NCBI RefSeq assembly: GCF_001905465.1
Contig: NZ_LISX01000002.1
Coordinates: forward strand, 66,713-130,712
Direction: 5' to 3'
Source: Kitasatospora sp. CB01950
GTDB lineage: Bacteria > Actinomycetota > Actinomycetes > Streptomycetales > Streptomycetaceae
Length of the DNA stretch: 64,000 nt
Below the pieces are notes generated by a model. That model had not been told where the DNA came from. It saw nothing but the letters and a program-made list of their open reading frames with translations, and did not search any database. Below, piece after piece: positions 8,696-16,848 of the stretch. The stretch's first letter is position 1. Every line of letters begins with the position of its first letter. The translations under genes and the position numbers were made by a program.

Positions 8696-9020
8696 TGCCC
8701 CGCCACCGCGCCCGTCGAGCTGGCCCTCGCCTCCGCAACGGCCTTCCTTGCCGCCGAGATCCTCGACACCCTCGTCTGCACCCCGCTACGACGCCACGGC
8801 TGGATTCCCGGCGGTCCTCCCGGCCGGCACAGCAGGCGCCGTCGTCGACACGATCGGCTTCCGCTGTCCCGCAGACTTCCCTGTGACCGGGCACGCCGTC
8901 ATCGGGCAGCTCATCGGCAAGACGTGGGCGCTCCGGCCACCAACCGTCGGGATCGCCCTGCGGCGCCGGAGGGGCCGCTCGCGATGCGCCACCTGCCTGG
9001 GCCTGTGTCGACCGTGCTGG
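8696..9020. other. 325-bp intergenic region, no gene recognised
   Basis: Open frames here are short and of shadow composition. The only structure I see is the left arm of a 13-bp inverted repeat at 9009-9021 whose other arm (9046-9058) lies inside the transposase relic. Confidence 0.4.
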
Positions 9021-9058
9021 TGACAGCCACTCGTTGATGGCTGCGACCAGCACGGTCG
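9009..9058. repeat. 13-bp perfect inverted repeat at the transposase relic
   Basis: CGACCGTGCTGGT at 9009-9021 and ACCAGCACGGTCG at 9046-9058 are exact complements separated by 24 nt. The right arm is inside the transposase coding remnant (codons for ATVLV) and the left arm lies just beyond its lost stop. This may be a rearrangement scar or a fortuitous hairpin. Confidence 0.5.
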
Positions 9059-9146
9059 CTTCGTAGCGGACGGCGAGCTTGTCGTACCTCGTGGCGACCG
9101 CGCGATGGCGCTCGAGGCGGTCGATGCCACACCCAACAGAACCCAA
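9021..9146 (-). pseudogene. IS5-family transposase, C-terminal relic
   Basis: About 42 codons read CGIDRLERHRAVATRYDKLA and then VRYEATVLVAAINEWL. This is the characteristic C-terminus of IS5-group DDE transposases abundant in Streptomyces. The conserved arginine-rich segment and final NEWL are intact. Everything upstream, including the catalytic DDE residues, is absent, and the normal stop after NEWL has been lost. A 10-bp tandem direct repeat (ACCCAACAGA twice, 9131-9150) lies at its 5' edge, next to the stop of the following gene. It is a dead element and a marker of past rearrangement. Confidence 0.85.
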
Positions 9147-9152
9147 CAGACC

Positions 9153-9422
9153 CTATGACTCGTACCGCTCGACCTCCTCGACGCTGCGCACCGAGGCCTG
9201 GTCCGGGTCCTCGCCGGCGTCGGTGCGGGCCCGGCGCTGGCGCAGCAGGTCCCAGCACTGGTCGAGCTGTTCCTCCAGGTCCTTGAGTTCGCGCCGTTCG
9301 GTGGACTCGTCGATGCGGCCCTCCACGAGCGCGGCGCGCAGCTTGCGTTCCGTGTCGACCATGTCGCTGATCCGCTCCAGGATGCGGCGGTCGGTGCCGC
9401 CGCCCTTGCCCTGCTCGCCCAT
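9153..9422 (-). CDS. DUF2630 family protein
   Basis: An 89-aa charged helical protein. The C-terminal half carries the family signature LEEQLDQCWDLLRQRRA, followed by DPDQASVR and a short acidic tail. The N-terminal half (ILERISDMVDTERKLRAALV) is predicted as a coiled helix. Function is unknown; the family is widespread in actinobacteria as a stand-alone small cytosolic protein. The ATG at 9422 is preceded by GGAGAGGG. The gene lies six bases from the transposase relic, so its downstream region was probably altered by the insertion. Confidence 0.85.
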   Translation of the reverse strand: MGEQGKGGGTDRRILERISDMVDTERKLRAALVEGRIDESTERRELKDLEEQLDQCWDLLRQRRARTDAGEDPDQASVRSVEEVERYES

Positions 9423-9624
9423 CGGGTCCCTCTCCTCGCGGTCCGTCGGCCCCCTCGCTCCAGGATGCCGGGAGGCGGGCCGCCGGCCGGGCGGATCGGG
9501 GCGGCGGCCCGGCGTGGCGCGGCACGTTGCCCCGAACGAGGGAGCGTAATTGACAGGGCGTCCGAGGGGTTGCCAGGATCCCCTATTGAAAACGACTTCC
9601 ATTTCCCGGAAAGGCCCTACCCCC

Positions 9625-10014
9625 ATGTCGCTGGACGTCTCCCCCTCCCTGTTGGCCCTGGCCGAGCGCGACGAGGTCGCCGACGCCGACTTCCTCGAAA
9701 CCGTCCGCACCTCGCTGCCCTACGCGTACCGGACGGTCAACGACCTGACGGCCGAACTCGCCGTCACCGACGCCGAGTTCGCCGACAACATGGTCGCCCC
9801 GTCGGACGCCGAACGGGCCCAGCTGCTGCGCGCGCTGGCCAGCGACTCGATCCGCGGGGCGCTGGAGCGGCACTTCTCGGTGAAGCTGGCCTTCCAGAAC
9901 TGCCACCGCGTGGCGGTCTTCCACCCGGGCGCCGAACAGACCGACGCCTACCGCAGGTTCACCTCCCCGCGGGCGCAACTGCTCAACCAGTCGCCGGAGT
10001 TGCGCGACTGCTGA
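9625..10014 (+). CDS. SCO5389-like conserved streptomycete protein
   Basis: A 129-aa soluble protein that resembles the Streptomyces SCO5389 family. It starts MSLDVSP, continues with FLETVRTSLPYAY, and has the conserved core LRALASDSIRGALERHFSV followed by LAFQNCHRVAVF. No function is established to my knowledge. GGAAAGG lies upstream of the ATG. It is divergent from the DUF2630 gene, with about 200 bp between them. Confidence 0.8.
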   Translation: MSLDVSPSLLALAERDEVADADFLETVRTSLPYAYRTVNDLTAELAVTDAEFADNMVAPSDAERAQLLRALASDSIRGALERHFSVKLAFQNCHRVAVFHPGAEQTDAYRRFTSPRAQLLNQSPELRDC

Positions 10015-10120
10015 CCGCACCCGGGCAACGCCCGGCGCCCGCCGCCCCGGCGCAGCCACCGGGACGACGGGCGTCCGGCTCCGGGCTCCGGGCTTCTGGC
10101 GAACGGCTGTCCGACTCGCC

Positions 10121-11554
10121 TCAGCCCAGCGTGACTTCGCTGTCCAGCCGGTCGGCCGCCGGCTCCACCGGAGCGGGCACCGGCCGGCCGCGCCGGGTCG
10201 GCACCAGCAGCGCGGCGAACGCCGCGGCCAGGCAGAACACCGCGAGCAGCGCGAAGCCGTGGGTGTAGCCGGACTCCAGCGGCCGGCCGGAGGGCTGGAG
10301 GTGCCCGGTGACCAGGCCGGTCATCAGCGCCGCGCCCATCGAGCCGCCGATGGTGCGGATGTTGGCGTTCATGCCGGTGGCGGCGCCGGTCTGCGCGGCC
10401 GAGACGCTCTGCACGATCAGGTTGCTCATCGAGGCGAACGCCAGGCCGACGCCGAGCCCGAACACGCCGGCCGCGACGGCGACGTCCGCCGGCGTGGCGT
10501 GCCGGAAGGCGAGCAGGGCACAGGCGAGGGCGGCGAACAGCGAGCCGGTGACCAGCTGCGCCTTGGCGGGGAAACGGCCGGCCAGGCGCCCGCCGAGGAT
10601 GCCGGAGACGAACATCGCGCCGACCATCGGCAGCATCAGCAGGCCGGCCTCGGTGACGGTGGAGCCGAAGCCGTAGCCCGCGCTCGCCGGGGTCTGGACG
10701 AAGCCGGGCAGGAACGCCCACACGGCGTACATGCCGCCGCCGAACAGCAGGGCCGCGGTGTTGGTGGTCCACACGGCGGGCAGCCGCATCACCCGCAGGT
10801 CGATCAGCGGGTTGCGGGAGCGCGCCTCGTTGAGCAACCAGAGCGCGAACAGCACTGCGGCGACGGCGAGCAGGCCGAGCACCCGGGCCGATCCCCAGCC
10901 CCACTGGGCGGCCTGACTGACCGGCAGCAGCAGAGCGACCAACCAGCCGGACAGCAGGAGGGAGGAGACCCAGTCCACGCCGCCCTCGCTGCGGGTGGGC
11001 GACTCGGGGACGAAGCGCCAGGCGAGCAGCACGGTGGCGGCCACCACGATCACGGGCAGCCAGAACAGCCAGCGGTAGTCGAGCGCGCCGACGATCGGCC
11101 CGGCCAGCACCATGCCGAGGCCGCTGCCGACGGCGATCACGGCGGACATGTTGCTGATGCCGGTGGCCACCCGCCCGGGCGGGAACTCGTCGCGGATGAT
11201 GCCGAACGACAGCGGGAACAGCGCGCCCGCGATGCCCTGCAGCACCCGGGCGAGCAGCAGCACCGCGATGTTGGGGGCCAGCGCGGCGACCAGACAGCCG
11301 GTCAGCAGCGCGACCAGGGCGGCCACCAGGGTGCGCTTCTTGCCGATCAGGTCGCCGACCCGGCCGAGGATGGGCGTGAACACGGACGCGGACAGCAGGT
11401 AGGCGGTCATCACCCAGGTGACGGTGGACTGCGAGGTGTGCATCGCCTCCTGAACGATCGGCAGGGCCGGCGTGATCAGCGACTGGAGCAGCGCGAACAC
11501 GCCCGCTCCGGCGGCGAGCACACCGAAGGTGAGGCGGTGGGACTGGCGTTTCAT
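10121..11554 (-). CDS. MFS drug-efflux transporter
   Basis: A 477-aa inner-membrane protein of the DHA2-like drug:H+ antiporter group with 12 to 14 predicted helices. The loop 2-3 motif is GRVGDLIGKKRTL (about residues 64-76) and the antiporter motif C region is GSGLGMVLAGPIVG. The hydrophilic tail (residues about 450-477) is proline- and glutamate-rich. ATG at 11554 follows GAGAGGG. It is divergent from the TetR gene at 11994. The 440-bp space between them holds 34-bp tandem repeats and a 28-bp palindrome, so TetR-controlled efflux of a toxic small molecule is the likely role. Confidence 0.9.
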   Translation of the reverse strand: MKRQSHRLTFGVLAAGAGVFALLQSLITPALPIVQEAMHTSQSTVTWVMTAYLLSASVFTPILGRVGDLIGKKRTLVAALVALLTGCLVAALAPNIAVLLLARVLQGIAGALFPLSFGIIRDEFPPGRVATGISNMSAVIAVGSGLGMVLAGPIVGALDYRWLFWLPVIVVAATVLLAWRFVPESPTRSEGGVDWVSSLLLSGWLVALLLPVSQAAQWGWGSARVLGLLAVAAVLFALWLLNEARSRNPLIDLRVMRLPAVWTTNTAALLFGGGMYAVWAFLPGFVQTPASAGYGFGSTVTEAGLLMLPMVGAMFVSGILGGRLAGRFPAKAQLVTGSLFAALACALLAFRHATPADVAVAAGVFGLGVGLAFASMSNLIVQSVSAAQTGAATGMNANIRTIGGSMGAALMTGLVTGHLQPSGRPLESGYTHGFALLAVFCLAAAFAALLVPTRRGRPVPAPVEPAADRLDSEVTLG

Positions 11555-11687
11555 CGAACCCTCTCGGGACTCGGGTCGCGGCGCACGGAACAAGGGCGCG
11601 CCGCGGCGCACAACTGGCTGTCTGCGGTGATGCAGTGAGAGACGGGCGATCCGGACGGTGCAGGAGCAATGCCGGTACGGTCAAGCC

Positions 11688-11823
11688 GAATTGACGACGG
11701 CGGTGCAAGTTCCGTAAATCCGAATTGACGACGATGGTGCAGGTTCCGTCAGCCCGAATTGACGACGGTGAGGCAGGCTCCGTCAGCCCTGATGGACGGA
11801 TGTGGTGCAGGCGCGGTCAACCC
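11688..11823. repeat. Tandem array of 34-bp degenerate repeats
   Basis: Four head-to-tail units of exactly 34 bp lie at 11688-11721, 11722-11755, 11756-11789 and 11790-11823. The first three begin GAATTGACGACG and end CCGT(A/C)A(A/G)(T/C)CC-like; the fourth is more diverged. A still weaker unit may precede at 11654-11687. The array sits between the divergent MFS and TetR genes. Confidence 0.75.
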
Positions 11824-11918
11824 GGAGCGCCGGCAGCGGTGCCGGTGCGGGTGGCGCGGAGGAAGAAACGGGTGGCCTGTCGCCACCGGGGCGGCAGGCC
11901 GAAGCAGAGGCCCCGGTG

Positions 11919-11962
11919 CTAATCTGGAGGCACGCCTCCAGATTAGCGGAGGTGAGCCTCCG
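11919..11962. promoter_or_regulatory. 28-bp near-continuous palindrome, probable TetR operator
   Basis: CTAATCTGGAGGC at 11919-11931 and its exact complement at 11934-11946 flank a two-base centre. A second short dyad, CGGAGG/CCTCCG (11947-11952 and 11957-11962), follows directly. TetR dimers bind such dyads, and the site lies about 48 bp upstream of the TetR start in the divergent MFS-TetR region. Autoregulation and control of the pump are inferred. Confidence 0.75.
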
Positions 11963-11993
11963 GTTCAATCCGGATGTGTCGAAACGAGGTCCC

Positions 11994-12572
11994 GTGTCCG
12001 AACCGCTCTCCGTCCGCGAGTTCCTCGCCGCCCAGCGCCCGCGCCGCGCCGACGCCGCGCGCAACTTCGACGCGCTGCTCGTCGCCGCCCGCGAGGCCTT
12101 CGCCGAACACGGCGCCGAAGCCTCCCTGGAGGACATCGCCCGCCGCGCCGGCGTCGGCATCGGCACCCTCTACCGGAACTTCCCCACCCGCCGGCACCTC
12201 TTCGAGGCCGTCTACGTCAACGAGGTGGAGGACCTCGGCCGCATGGCCGGATCCCTGGCCGACCGGCCCTCCTGGGACGCCCTGATCACCTGGCTGCACC
12301 GCTTCGTCGACTACGCCATGACCAAGCGCGCCATCCGCGAGGCGCTCCAGGGCGAGGAGTCCCCCGTCTTCCTCGCCTGCCGCCGGTCCATGTACGACTC
12401 CGCCACCCCCCTGCTGCAACGCGCCCAGCAGGACGGCGCCGTCCGCACCGACATGGACATGGACGACCTGCTCCGGATGGTGTCCGGCATCGCCTCCGTC
12501 GCCTTCCTCGACGACGAGCAGCGCACCCGGGTCCTCGCCATCGCCCTGGACGGCATCCGCTCCCGCCCCTGA
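11994..12572 (+). CDS. TetR/AcrR-family transcriptional regulator
   Basis: A 192-aa protein with the TetR N-terminal DNA-binding domain at about residues 18-65: AREAFAEHGAEASLEDIARR, then VGIGTLYRNFPTRRHLFEAV. The C-terminal ligand domain is diverse, as usual. GTG at 11994 is chosen because AACGAGG precedes it and the 28-bp palindrome then lies in the leader; an in-frame GTG at 11976 is an alternative. It is divergent from the MFS efflux gene at 10121-11554, the usual arrangement for a pump and its repressor. Confidence 0.92.
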   Translation: MSEPLSVREFLAAQRPRRADAARNFDALLVAAREAFAEHGAEASLEDIARRAGVGIGTLYRNFPTRRHLFEAVYVNEVEDLGRMAGSLADRPSWDALITWLHRFVDYAMTKRAIREALQGEESPVFLACRRSMYDSATPLLQRAQQDGAVRTDMDMDDLLRMVSGIASVAFLDDEQRTRVLAIALDGIRSRP

Positions 12573-12605
12573 AACCCCCTCTCCCGCAAGCTTCTTGACA
12601 CTCCC

Positions 12606-13205
12606 TCAGCCGAGCGGGTGCGCCGCGTCGCGCCCCACCAGCCCCAGCAGCCGGGTCTGCGGATCGGCGTCGGCGGGCACCTGCACCGCGTCCGCGAACA
12701 GGCCCGAGGCCGCCAACGCGCCCGTCTGCGGGCCGAGTTCGTCGAGCGCGAAGGCCACGGCCGCCGGGTCGATCCGGGCGTCCGCGCCGATCCCGATCGC
12801 CAGGTCCCAGCCGTGCACGATCGCGTCCACCGTCATCTCCCGCGCGTATCCGGCCGCCCGCCGCCGCCCGTAGGAGAGGTGGACGGTGCGCCGCAGCGCG
12901 CCCGGCTCGCCGAACGCGGCCCCGGCGGCGTCGGCGGCGGCCGTCCAGACCGCCGCCGGGTCGTCGCCGAGCTGCTCCCCGTCGTAGCGGTCGCCGACCT
13001 CGGCGACGGTCGCGCCGGCCAGCAGGTCCGGCACCCAGAGCTGTTCGTACGTCAGGTGCCCGACCAGCTGCCGGACCGTCCAGTCCGTGCACGGCGTCGG
13101 GGCCTGCCAGCGGTCGTCGGGAACGGCCCGGACCAGCCGGCCGAAGTGCTCCAGGGCCCGGGCGTGCAGCACGAGCAGGTCCTGGTCGTCGAGGTGTGTC
13201 GCCAT
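12606..13205 (-). CDS. TIGR03086/maleylpyruvate-isomerase-like (DinB-fold) metal-binding protein
   Basis: A 199-aa cytosolic protein of the mycothiol-dependent DinB-like superfamily. The N-terminal helix bundle carries WTVRQLVGHLTYEQLW (about residues 42-57), with the first metal-ligand histidine in VGHL. The second site is VDAIVHGWDLAIGIG (about 128-142), whose His aligns with the metal site. Related proteins use mycothiol as cofactor for isomerisation or conjugation, but the substrate here is unknown. It may be expressed with the downstream-facing DJ-1 gene at 13298, which is on the same strand about 90 bp away. Confidence 0.8.
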   Translation of the reverse strand: MATHLDDQDLLVLHARALEHFGRLVRAVPDDRWQAPTPCTDWTVRQLVGHLTYEQLWVPDLLAGATVAEVGDRYDGEQLGDDPAAVWTAAADAAGAAFGEPGALRRTVHLSYGRRRAAGYAREMTVDAIVHGWDLAIGIGADARIDPAAVAFALDELGPQTGALAASGLFADAVQVPADADPQTRLLGLVGRDAAHPLG

Positions 13206-13297
13206 GGGCCCCACGCTTGCCCGCCCACGCCTCCCGGGCAAGGCGACACCCCGCGACGACGCCGTCGACCGGGACCCGGCGACGCCGCGGCGGCGGG

Positions 13298-13864
13298 CTA
13301 CTCGACGGGCGCCTTCTCCCGCAGCAGCTCCACGAACGCCCGCATCCACCCCGGGTGGTCCGGCCAGGCGCGGGCGGAGACCACGACGCCGTCCACCACC
13401 GCGTCCCCGTCCACGAAGCTCGCGCCGCCGGCCTCCACGTCCGGCTCCAGCGCCGGGTACGCGGCGGTGCGGCGCCCGGCCATCGAGCCCGTCCGCAGGG
13501 TGATCAGCGGGCCGTGGCAGATCTGCGCGAGCGGCTTGTCGTCGGCGACGAAGTGCGCGACGATCCGCTGCACCTCCGGGTCGTTGCGCAGGTACTCGGG
13601 CGCCCGGCCGCCGGGCAGCACCAGTGCCACGTACTGCGCCGGGTCCACGTCGGCGAACGCCAGGTCGGCGGGCCAGGTGTAGCCGGCCTTCTCGGTGTAG
13701 GTGTCGAACCCGGGGACGAAGTCGTGCACCACGAACTGCAGCGTCTTCTTGGCGGGCGCGGCGATGTGCACCTCGTAGCCCTCCTCCAGCAGGCGCTGGT
13801 AGGGGTAGAACACCTCCAGTGACTCGGCCGCGTCGCCGGTGATGATCAGGATCTTCGCTGCCAT
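13298..13864 (-). CDS. DJ-1/PfpI family protein
   Basis: A 188-aa class-I glutamine-amidotransferase-like protein. The nucleophile-elbow cysteine sits in LAQICHGP (about residue 108), and the partner segment is LVLPGGRAPEYLRND. DJ-1/PfpI proteins act as deglycases, proteases or stress chaperones; this one cannot be assigned further. The in-frame start at 13975 lacks a ribosome site, whereas GGGAGC precedes the ATG at 13864. It is divergent from the tyrosine phosphatase gene at 14168. Confidence 0.88.
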   Translation of the reverse strand: MAAKILIITGDAAESLEVFYPYQRLLEEGYEVHIAAPAKKTLQFVVHDFVPGFDTYTEKAGYTWPADLAFADVDPAQYVALVLPGGRAPEYLRNDPEVQRIVAHFVADDKPLAQICHGPLITLRTGSMAGRRTAAYPALEPDVEAGGASFVDGDAVVDGVVVSARAWPDHPGWMRAFVELLREKAPVE

Positions 13865-14167
13865 TCGGGGCTCCCGTCCCTTCGTCGCGCCTCGCGCGCC
13901 GCCCACCCCCCTCCGGGGCCGACGCTGCCACCCTGCCTGCTGACACGCCGTCAAGCAATGGGGCGCGCGCAGCACGGCGCGCGGCCGGGGCGTGCGCTCC
14001 GCCGCTCGATGCAGCGGCCGCCCGGCCGGGGGAACTCCGGGGGCGACCCGCCCGGGGCGCGCCTAGCGTGCTGACGGGGCCTGCTTCGGGTGACGCCCGC
14101 GGTGCCGCCCGGCCGGCCGCCGCCCGCGAGGCCGCCGCCACACCCGTCCGCCGGCAGGGAGGTCGTC
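13865..14167. other. 303-bp divergent intergenic region
   Basis: This region lies between the DJ-1 and phosphatase genes and must carry both promoters, but I see no convincing -35/-10 pair. A TAGCGT at about 14064 is a possible -10 toward the phosphatase. Confidence 0.3.
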
Positions 14168-14968
14168 ATGCAGCACTCGCACATCGTTGACTCCGCCACC
14201 GTCGCCAACCTGCGCGATCTCGGCGGCATCGACCTGCCCGGCGGCGCCCGGGTCCGGCCCGGACTGGCGTTCCGTTCCGGCCAGTTGGACCGGCTCGACC
14301 CGGCGGCGGACCCGATGTTCGACGCGCTCGGCGTGCGCACCGTGGTCGACCTGCGCAGCGGACCGGACCGGGCGGCGTTCCCGGACCGGGTGCCCGGCGG
14401 GGCGCACCTGCTGGTCGCCGACGTGCTCGCCGACCGGGCCGGCAACGGCGTCACGGCCGCGCTGACGGCGGCGCTCGCCGACCCGGCGGCCGCCAACCGC
14501 ACCCTGGGCCGCGGCCGCGCCGCCCTCGCCCGGTGCGAGGACTACCGGGCGTTCGTCACCTCCACCGCCGCCCGGCACGCCTACAAGCAGCTGCTGACCG
14601 CGCTCGCACACCGGGGCGGCGGCCCGGTGCTGTTCCACTGCACGGCCGGCCGGGACCGCACCGGCTGGGGCGCGGCGCTGATCCTGCTGCTGCTCGGCGC
14701 GGACGCGGAGACGGTGCGCACCGAGTACCTGTCGGTCGGTCCGGCGGTGCACGCGCACGACGCCCCGGTGCGGGAACGTTTCCTCGCCGGGGGCGGCGAC
14801 CCGGAGATCGCCGACGCGGTGCTGTCGGTGCGCGCCGAGTACCTGACCACCGCCCTGGACACCCTGGCCGACCGCTGGGGCGACCCGGAGACCTACGCCC
14901 GGGTCGGCCTCGGCCTCAAGGACGAGACGCTGGACAGCCTGCGCGCCCGGCTGGTCCAGCCGTCCTGA
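14168..14968 (+). CDS. Tyrosine-protein phosphatase (DSP/PTP fold, Y_phosphatase3)
   Basis: A 266-aa protein with the signature loop HCTAGRDRTGWG (about residues 158-169), matching HCxxGxxRT of atypical tyrosine phosphatases. It also has the N-terminal family motif NLRDLGGI and FRSGQLDRL. It would remove phosphate from phosphotyrosine proteins or phosphoinositides through the catalytic Cys and Arg of that loop. The ATG at 14168 follows GGGAGG. It converges with the VOC gene on the opposite strand, with only 7 bp between their stops. Confidence 0.9.
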   Translation: MQHSHIVDSATVANLRDLGGIDLPGGARVRPGLAFRSGQLDRLDPAADPMFDALGVRTVVDLRSGPDRAAFPDRVPGGAHLLVADVLADRAGNGVTAALTAALADPAAANRTLGRGRAALARCEDYRAFVTSTAARHAYKQLLTALAHRGGGPVLFHCTAGRDRTGWGAALILLLLGADAETVRTEYLSVGPAVHAHDAPVRERFLAGGGDPEIADAVLSVRAEYLTTALDTLADRWGDPETYARVGLGLKDETLDSLRARLVQPS

Positions 14969-14975
14969 CGGCGCG

Positions 14976-15656
14976 TCAGCCCGCCGCGCCGGCCGCGCCG
15001 ACGCAGGCCTCGTTGCCCTCGGGGTCGGCCAGCACCCACAGCGCGGGGGCGTCGTCGTCGCTCACCAGGCGGCCGCCGGCGGCGAGCGCGGCGGCGACCC
15101 GCTGTTCGGCGACGTCGTACGGCACCCACACGTCCACGTGCACCCGGTTGCGCTGCGGCCGGGGCTCGTCCATCTGCTGGAAGTAGAACGGCGCGCCGCG
15201 CCGGGCCGGGTCGATCAGGTCCTCGGGGCTGCCGGCCCGGTCGCGGTAGCCGAGCAGGGCCCGCCAGAAGGCGACCACGGCGGGCCGCTCCAGGGCGTCC
15301 ACGGTGACCTGGACGGTCTGCGCGGCGTGCGGCTCGGCGGTGGCGCCGAGGGCACGGGCCGCGGCGGAGATCCGGCGGGCCAGCTCGATGTGCCGCTCCG
15401 TCAGGCCGTAGTAGTCCTCGGCGACGGTGATCAGGCGGACGGTGACGCCCTCGGGCCGCAGGTCCACGTCCGGCGCGCCGAGGCCGTCCACGGCGGTGGC
15501 GATCGCGGCCACCAGCCGGGCCGCGTCCGCGAAGGAGGCGGCGGGGAAGAACGTGCACGCCCCCTCGCCCAGGACCCGCCAGTCCTCGGTGCCGGGCGCG
15601 GCGTGGAACGCCAGTGGCCGGATCGTGCTGTGCGTCTGCGGCTGGGGCTCTGTCAT
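14976..15656 (-). CDS. Fusion of pterin-carbinolamine-dehydratase-like and VOC/glyoxalase domains
   Basis: A 226-aa protein with two parts. Residues about 15-105 resemble a 4a-hydroxytetrahydrobiopterin dehydratase fold, with PDVDLRPEGVTVRLIT and then GLTERHIELARRI. Residues about 110-222 are a vicinal-oxygen-chelate domain of glyoxalase type, with RVHVDVWVP and LADPEGNEACV at the usual metal-site positions. Such fusions occur in actinobacteria and are generally annotated only as VOC proteins. No substrate can be given, and the catalytic histidine pair of true dehydratases is not obvious. The start ATG is at the frame's first methionine. Confidence 0.75.
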   Translation of the reverse strand: MTEPQPQTHSTIRPLAFHAAPGTEDWRVLGEGACTFFPAASFADAARLVAAIATAVDGLGAPDVDLRPEGVTVRLITVAEDYYGLTERHIELARRISAAARALGATAEPHAAQTVQVTVDALERPAVVAFWRALLGYRDRAGSPEDLIDPARRGAPFYFQQMDEPRPQRNRVHVDVWVPYDVAEQRVAAALAAGGRLVSDDDAPALWVLADPEGNEACVGAAGAAG

Positions 15657-15690
15657 CGGGGCAGCGTAGCGACCCGGTCCGACAGCGTGA

Positions 15691-16695
15691 TCATCGGGCT
15701 CCGGACCAGGCCAGCAGGTGGTCCACCGACCAGGCGGTGATGATCCGTTCGGCGTCCAGGCCGAGCGCGGCGGCCCGTTCGCAGCCGGCGATCTGCCAGT
15801 CGAGCTGGCCGGGGGCGTGCGCGTCGGTGTCGATCGCGAACAGGCAGCCGAGGTCGGCGGCGAGGGCGAGCAGGTCGTCCGGCGGGTCCTGGCGGTCGGG
15901 GCGGCAGTTGATCTCGACGGCGGTGTCGTGCTCCCGGCAGGCGGCGAACACGGCCTCCGCGTCGAACGCGGACTGCGGGCGCGGCTTGTCGCCGAGCCGC
16001 CGCCCGGTGCAGTGGCCGAGCACGTCGACCAGCGGGTTGCGGACGGCGGACAGCATCCGGCGGGTCATCGCGGCGCGGTCCATCCGCAGCTTGGAGTGGA
16101 CCGAGGCGACCACCACGTCCAGCCGGCCGAGCAGGTCCTCGTCCTGGTCGAGCGAACCGTCGTCGAGGATGTCGCACTCGATGCCGGACAGCAGTCGGAA
16201 CGGGGTGAGCCGGCCGTTCAAGTCCTCGATCACGTCGAGCTGTTCGCGCAGCCGCTCGGCGCTCAGGCCGTTGGCGACGGTCAGCCGCGGCGAGTGGTCG
16301 GTGAGCACCGCCCAGTGGTGGCCGAGGTCGCGGGCGGTGCGGGCCATCAGCTCGATCGGGGCTGCGCCGTCGGACCAGTCCGAGTGCAGGTGGCAGTCGC
16401 CGCGGATCTTCTCGCGCAGCCGGAGCGCGTCGGTGGACGGCGCGGGACCGGCGGCGGCCCGCGCCTCGGCCTCCAGCAGGTACTGCGGGGTGCGGCCCGC
16501 CGTGGCGTCGGCGATCACCCGGGCGGTGACCGGGCCGACGCCGGGCAGGCGTTCGGCGTCGGCGACGTCGACCGGCCCCGCGGCCAACCCGGTGGCGGCC
16601 TCGGCGGCGGTGCGGAACGCCTTGACCCGGTACGGGGAGGCGAGTTCGCGCTCCAGCAGGAAGGCGATGCGTTCCAGGGCGGTGACCGGATCCAT
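15691..16695 (-). CDS. PHP-domain metal-dependent phosphoesterase with N-terminal helix-hairpin-helix
   Basis: A 334-aa protein built like the C-terminal half of bacterial family-X DNA polymerases. An N-terminal helical region has helix-hairpin-helix motifs (about residues 1-80; LPGVGPVTARVIADAT). A PHP domain follows with the metal-binding motifs GDCHLHSDWSDG (about residue 100), VLTDHS, DVLGH and DTDAHAP. The nucleotidyl-transferase active site of PolX is missing. A DNA-repair 3' phosphatase or nuclease, or histidinol-phosphatase-like activity, is possible. ATG at 16695 is preferred because the upstream extension is of poor composition. Confidence 0.82.
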   Translation of the reverse strand: MDPVTALERIAFLLERELASPYRVKAFRTAAEAATGLAAGPVDVADAERLPGVGPVTARVIADATAGRTPQYLLEAEARAAAGPAPSTDALRLREKIRGDCHLHSDWSDGAAPIELMARTARDLGHHWAVLTDHSPRLTVANGLSAERLREQLDVIEDLNGRLTPFRLLSGIECDILDDGSLDQDEDLLGRLDVVVASVHSKLRMDRAAMTRRMLSAVRNPLVDVLGHCTGRRLGDKPRPQSAFDAEAVFAACREHDTAVEINCRPDRQDPPDDLLALAADLGCLFAIDTDAHAPGQLDWQIAGCERAAALGLDAERIITAWSVDHLLAWSGAR

Positions 16696-16778
16696 GCGGT
16701 CAGTCTGCGCGGGGCCCGGCGGGGCCGCATGCGGGTTGCCGCCGGACGGCCGTGGGTCTCCTGATCTGCCCCAAACCC

Positions 16779-16810
16779 TTGTTGACACTCTGTCTCATTG
16801 GTTTACTCCT
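16779..16810 (+). promoter_or_regulatory. Candidate promoter/operator of the AurF-like gene
   Basis: TTGACA at 16781-16786 is followed 15 to 17 nt later by TTTACT or TACTCC (16802-16809). The stretch TTGACACTCTGTCTCA is A/T-rich for this genome and resembles repressor-controlled promoters. The -10 match is weak. Confidence 0.35.
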
Positions 16811-16848
16811 CCTGGAGCCCCTGCCCCCGCCACCTCCGGAGCCCGCCC

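Noticed and set aside
11955..11970. T-arm-like CCGGTTCAATCCGG near the TetR start
   Set aside because: No D-arm, acceptor stem or anticodon stem can be built around it in normal or permuted order.
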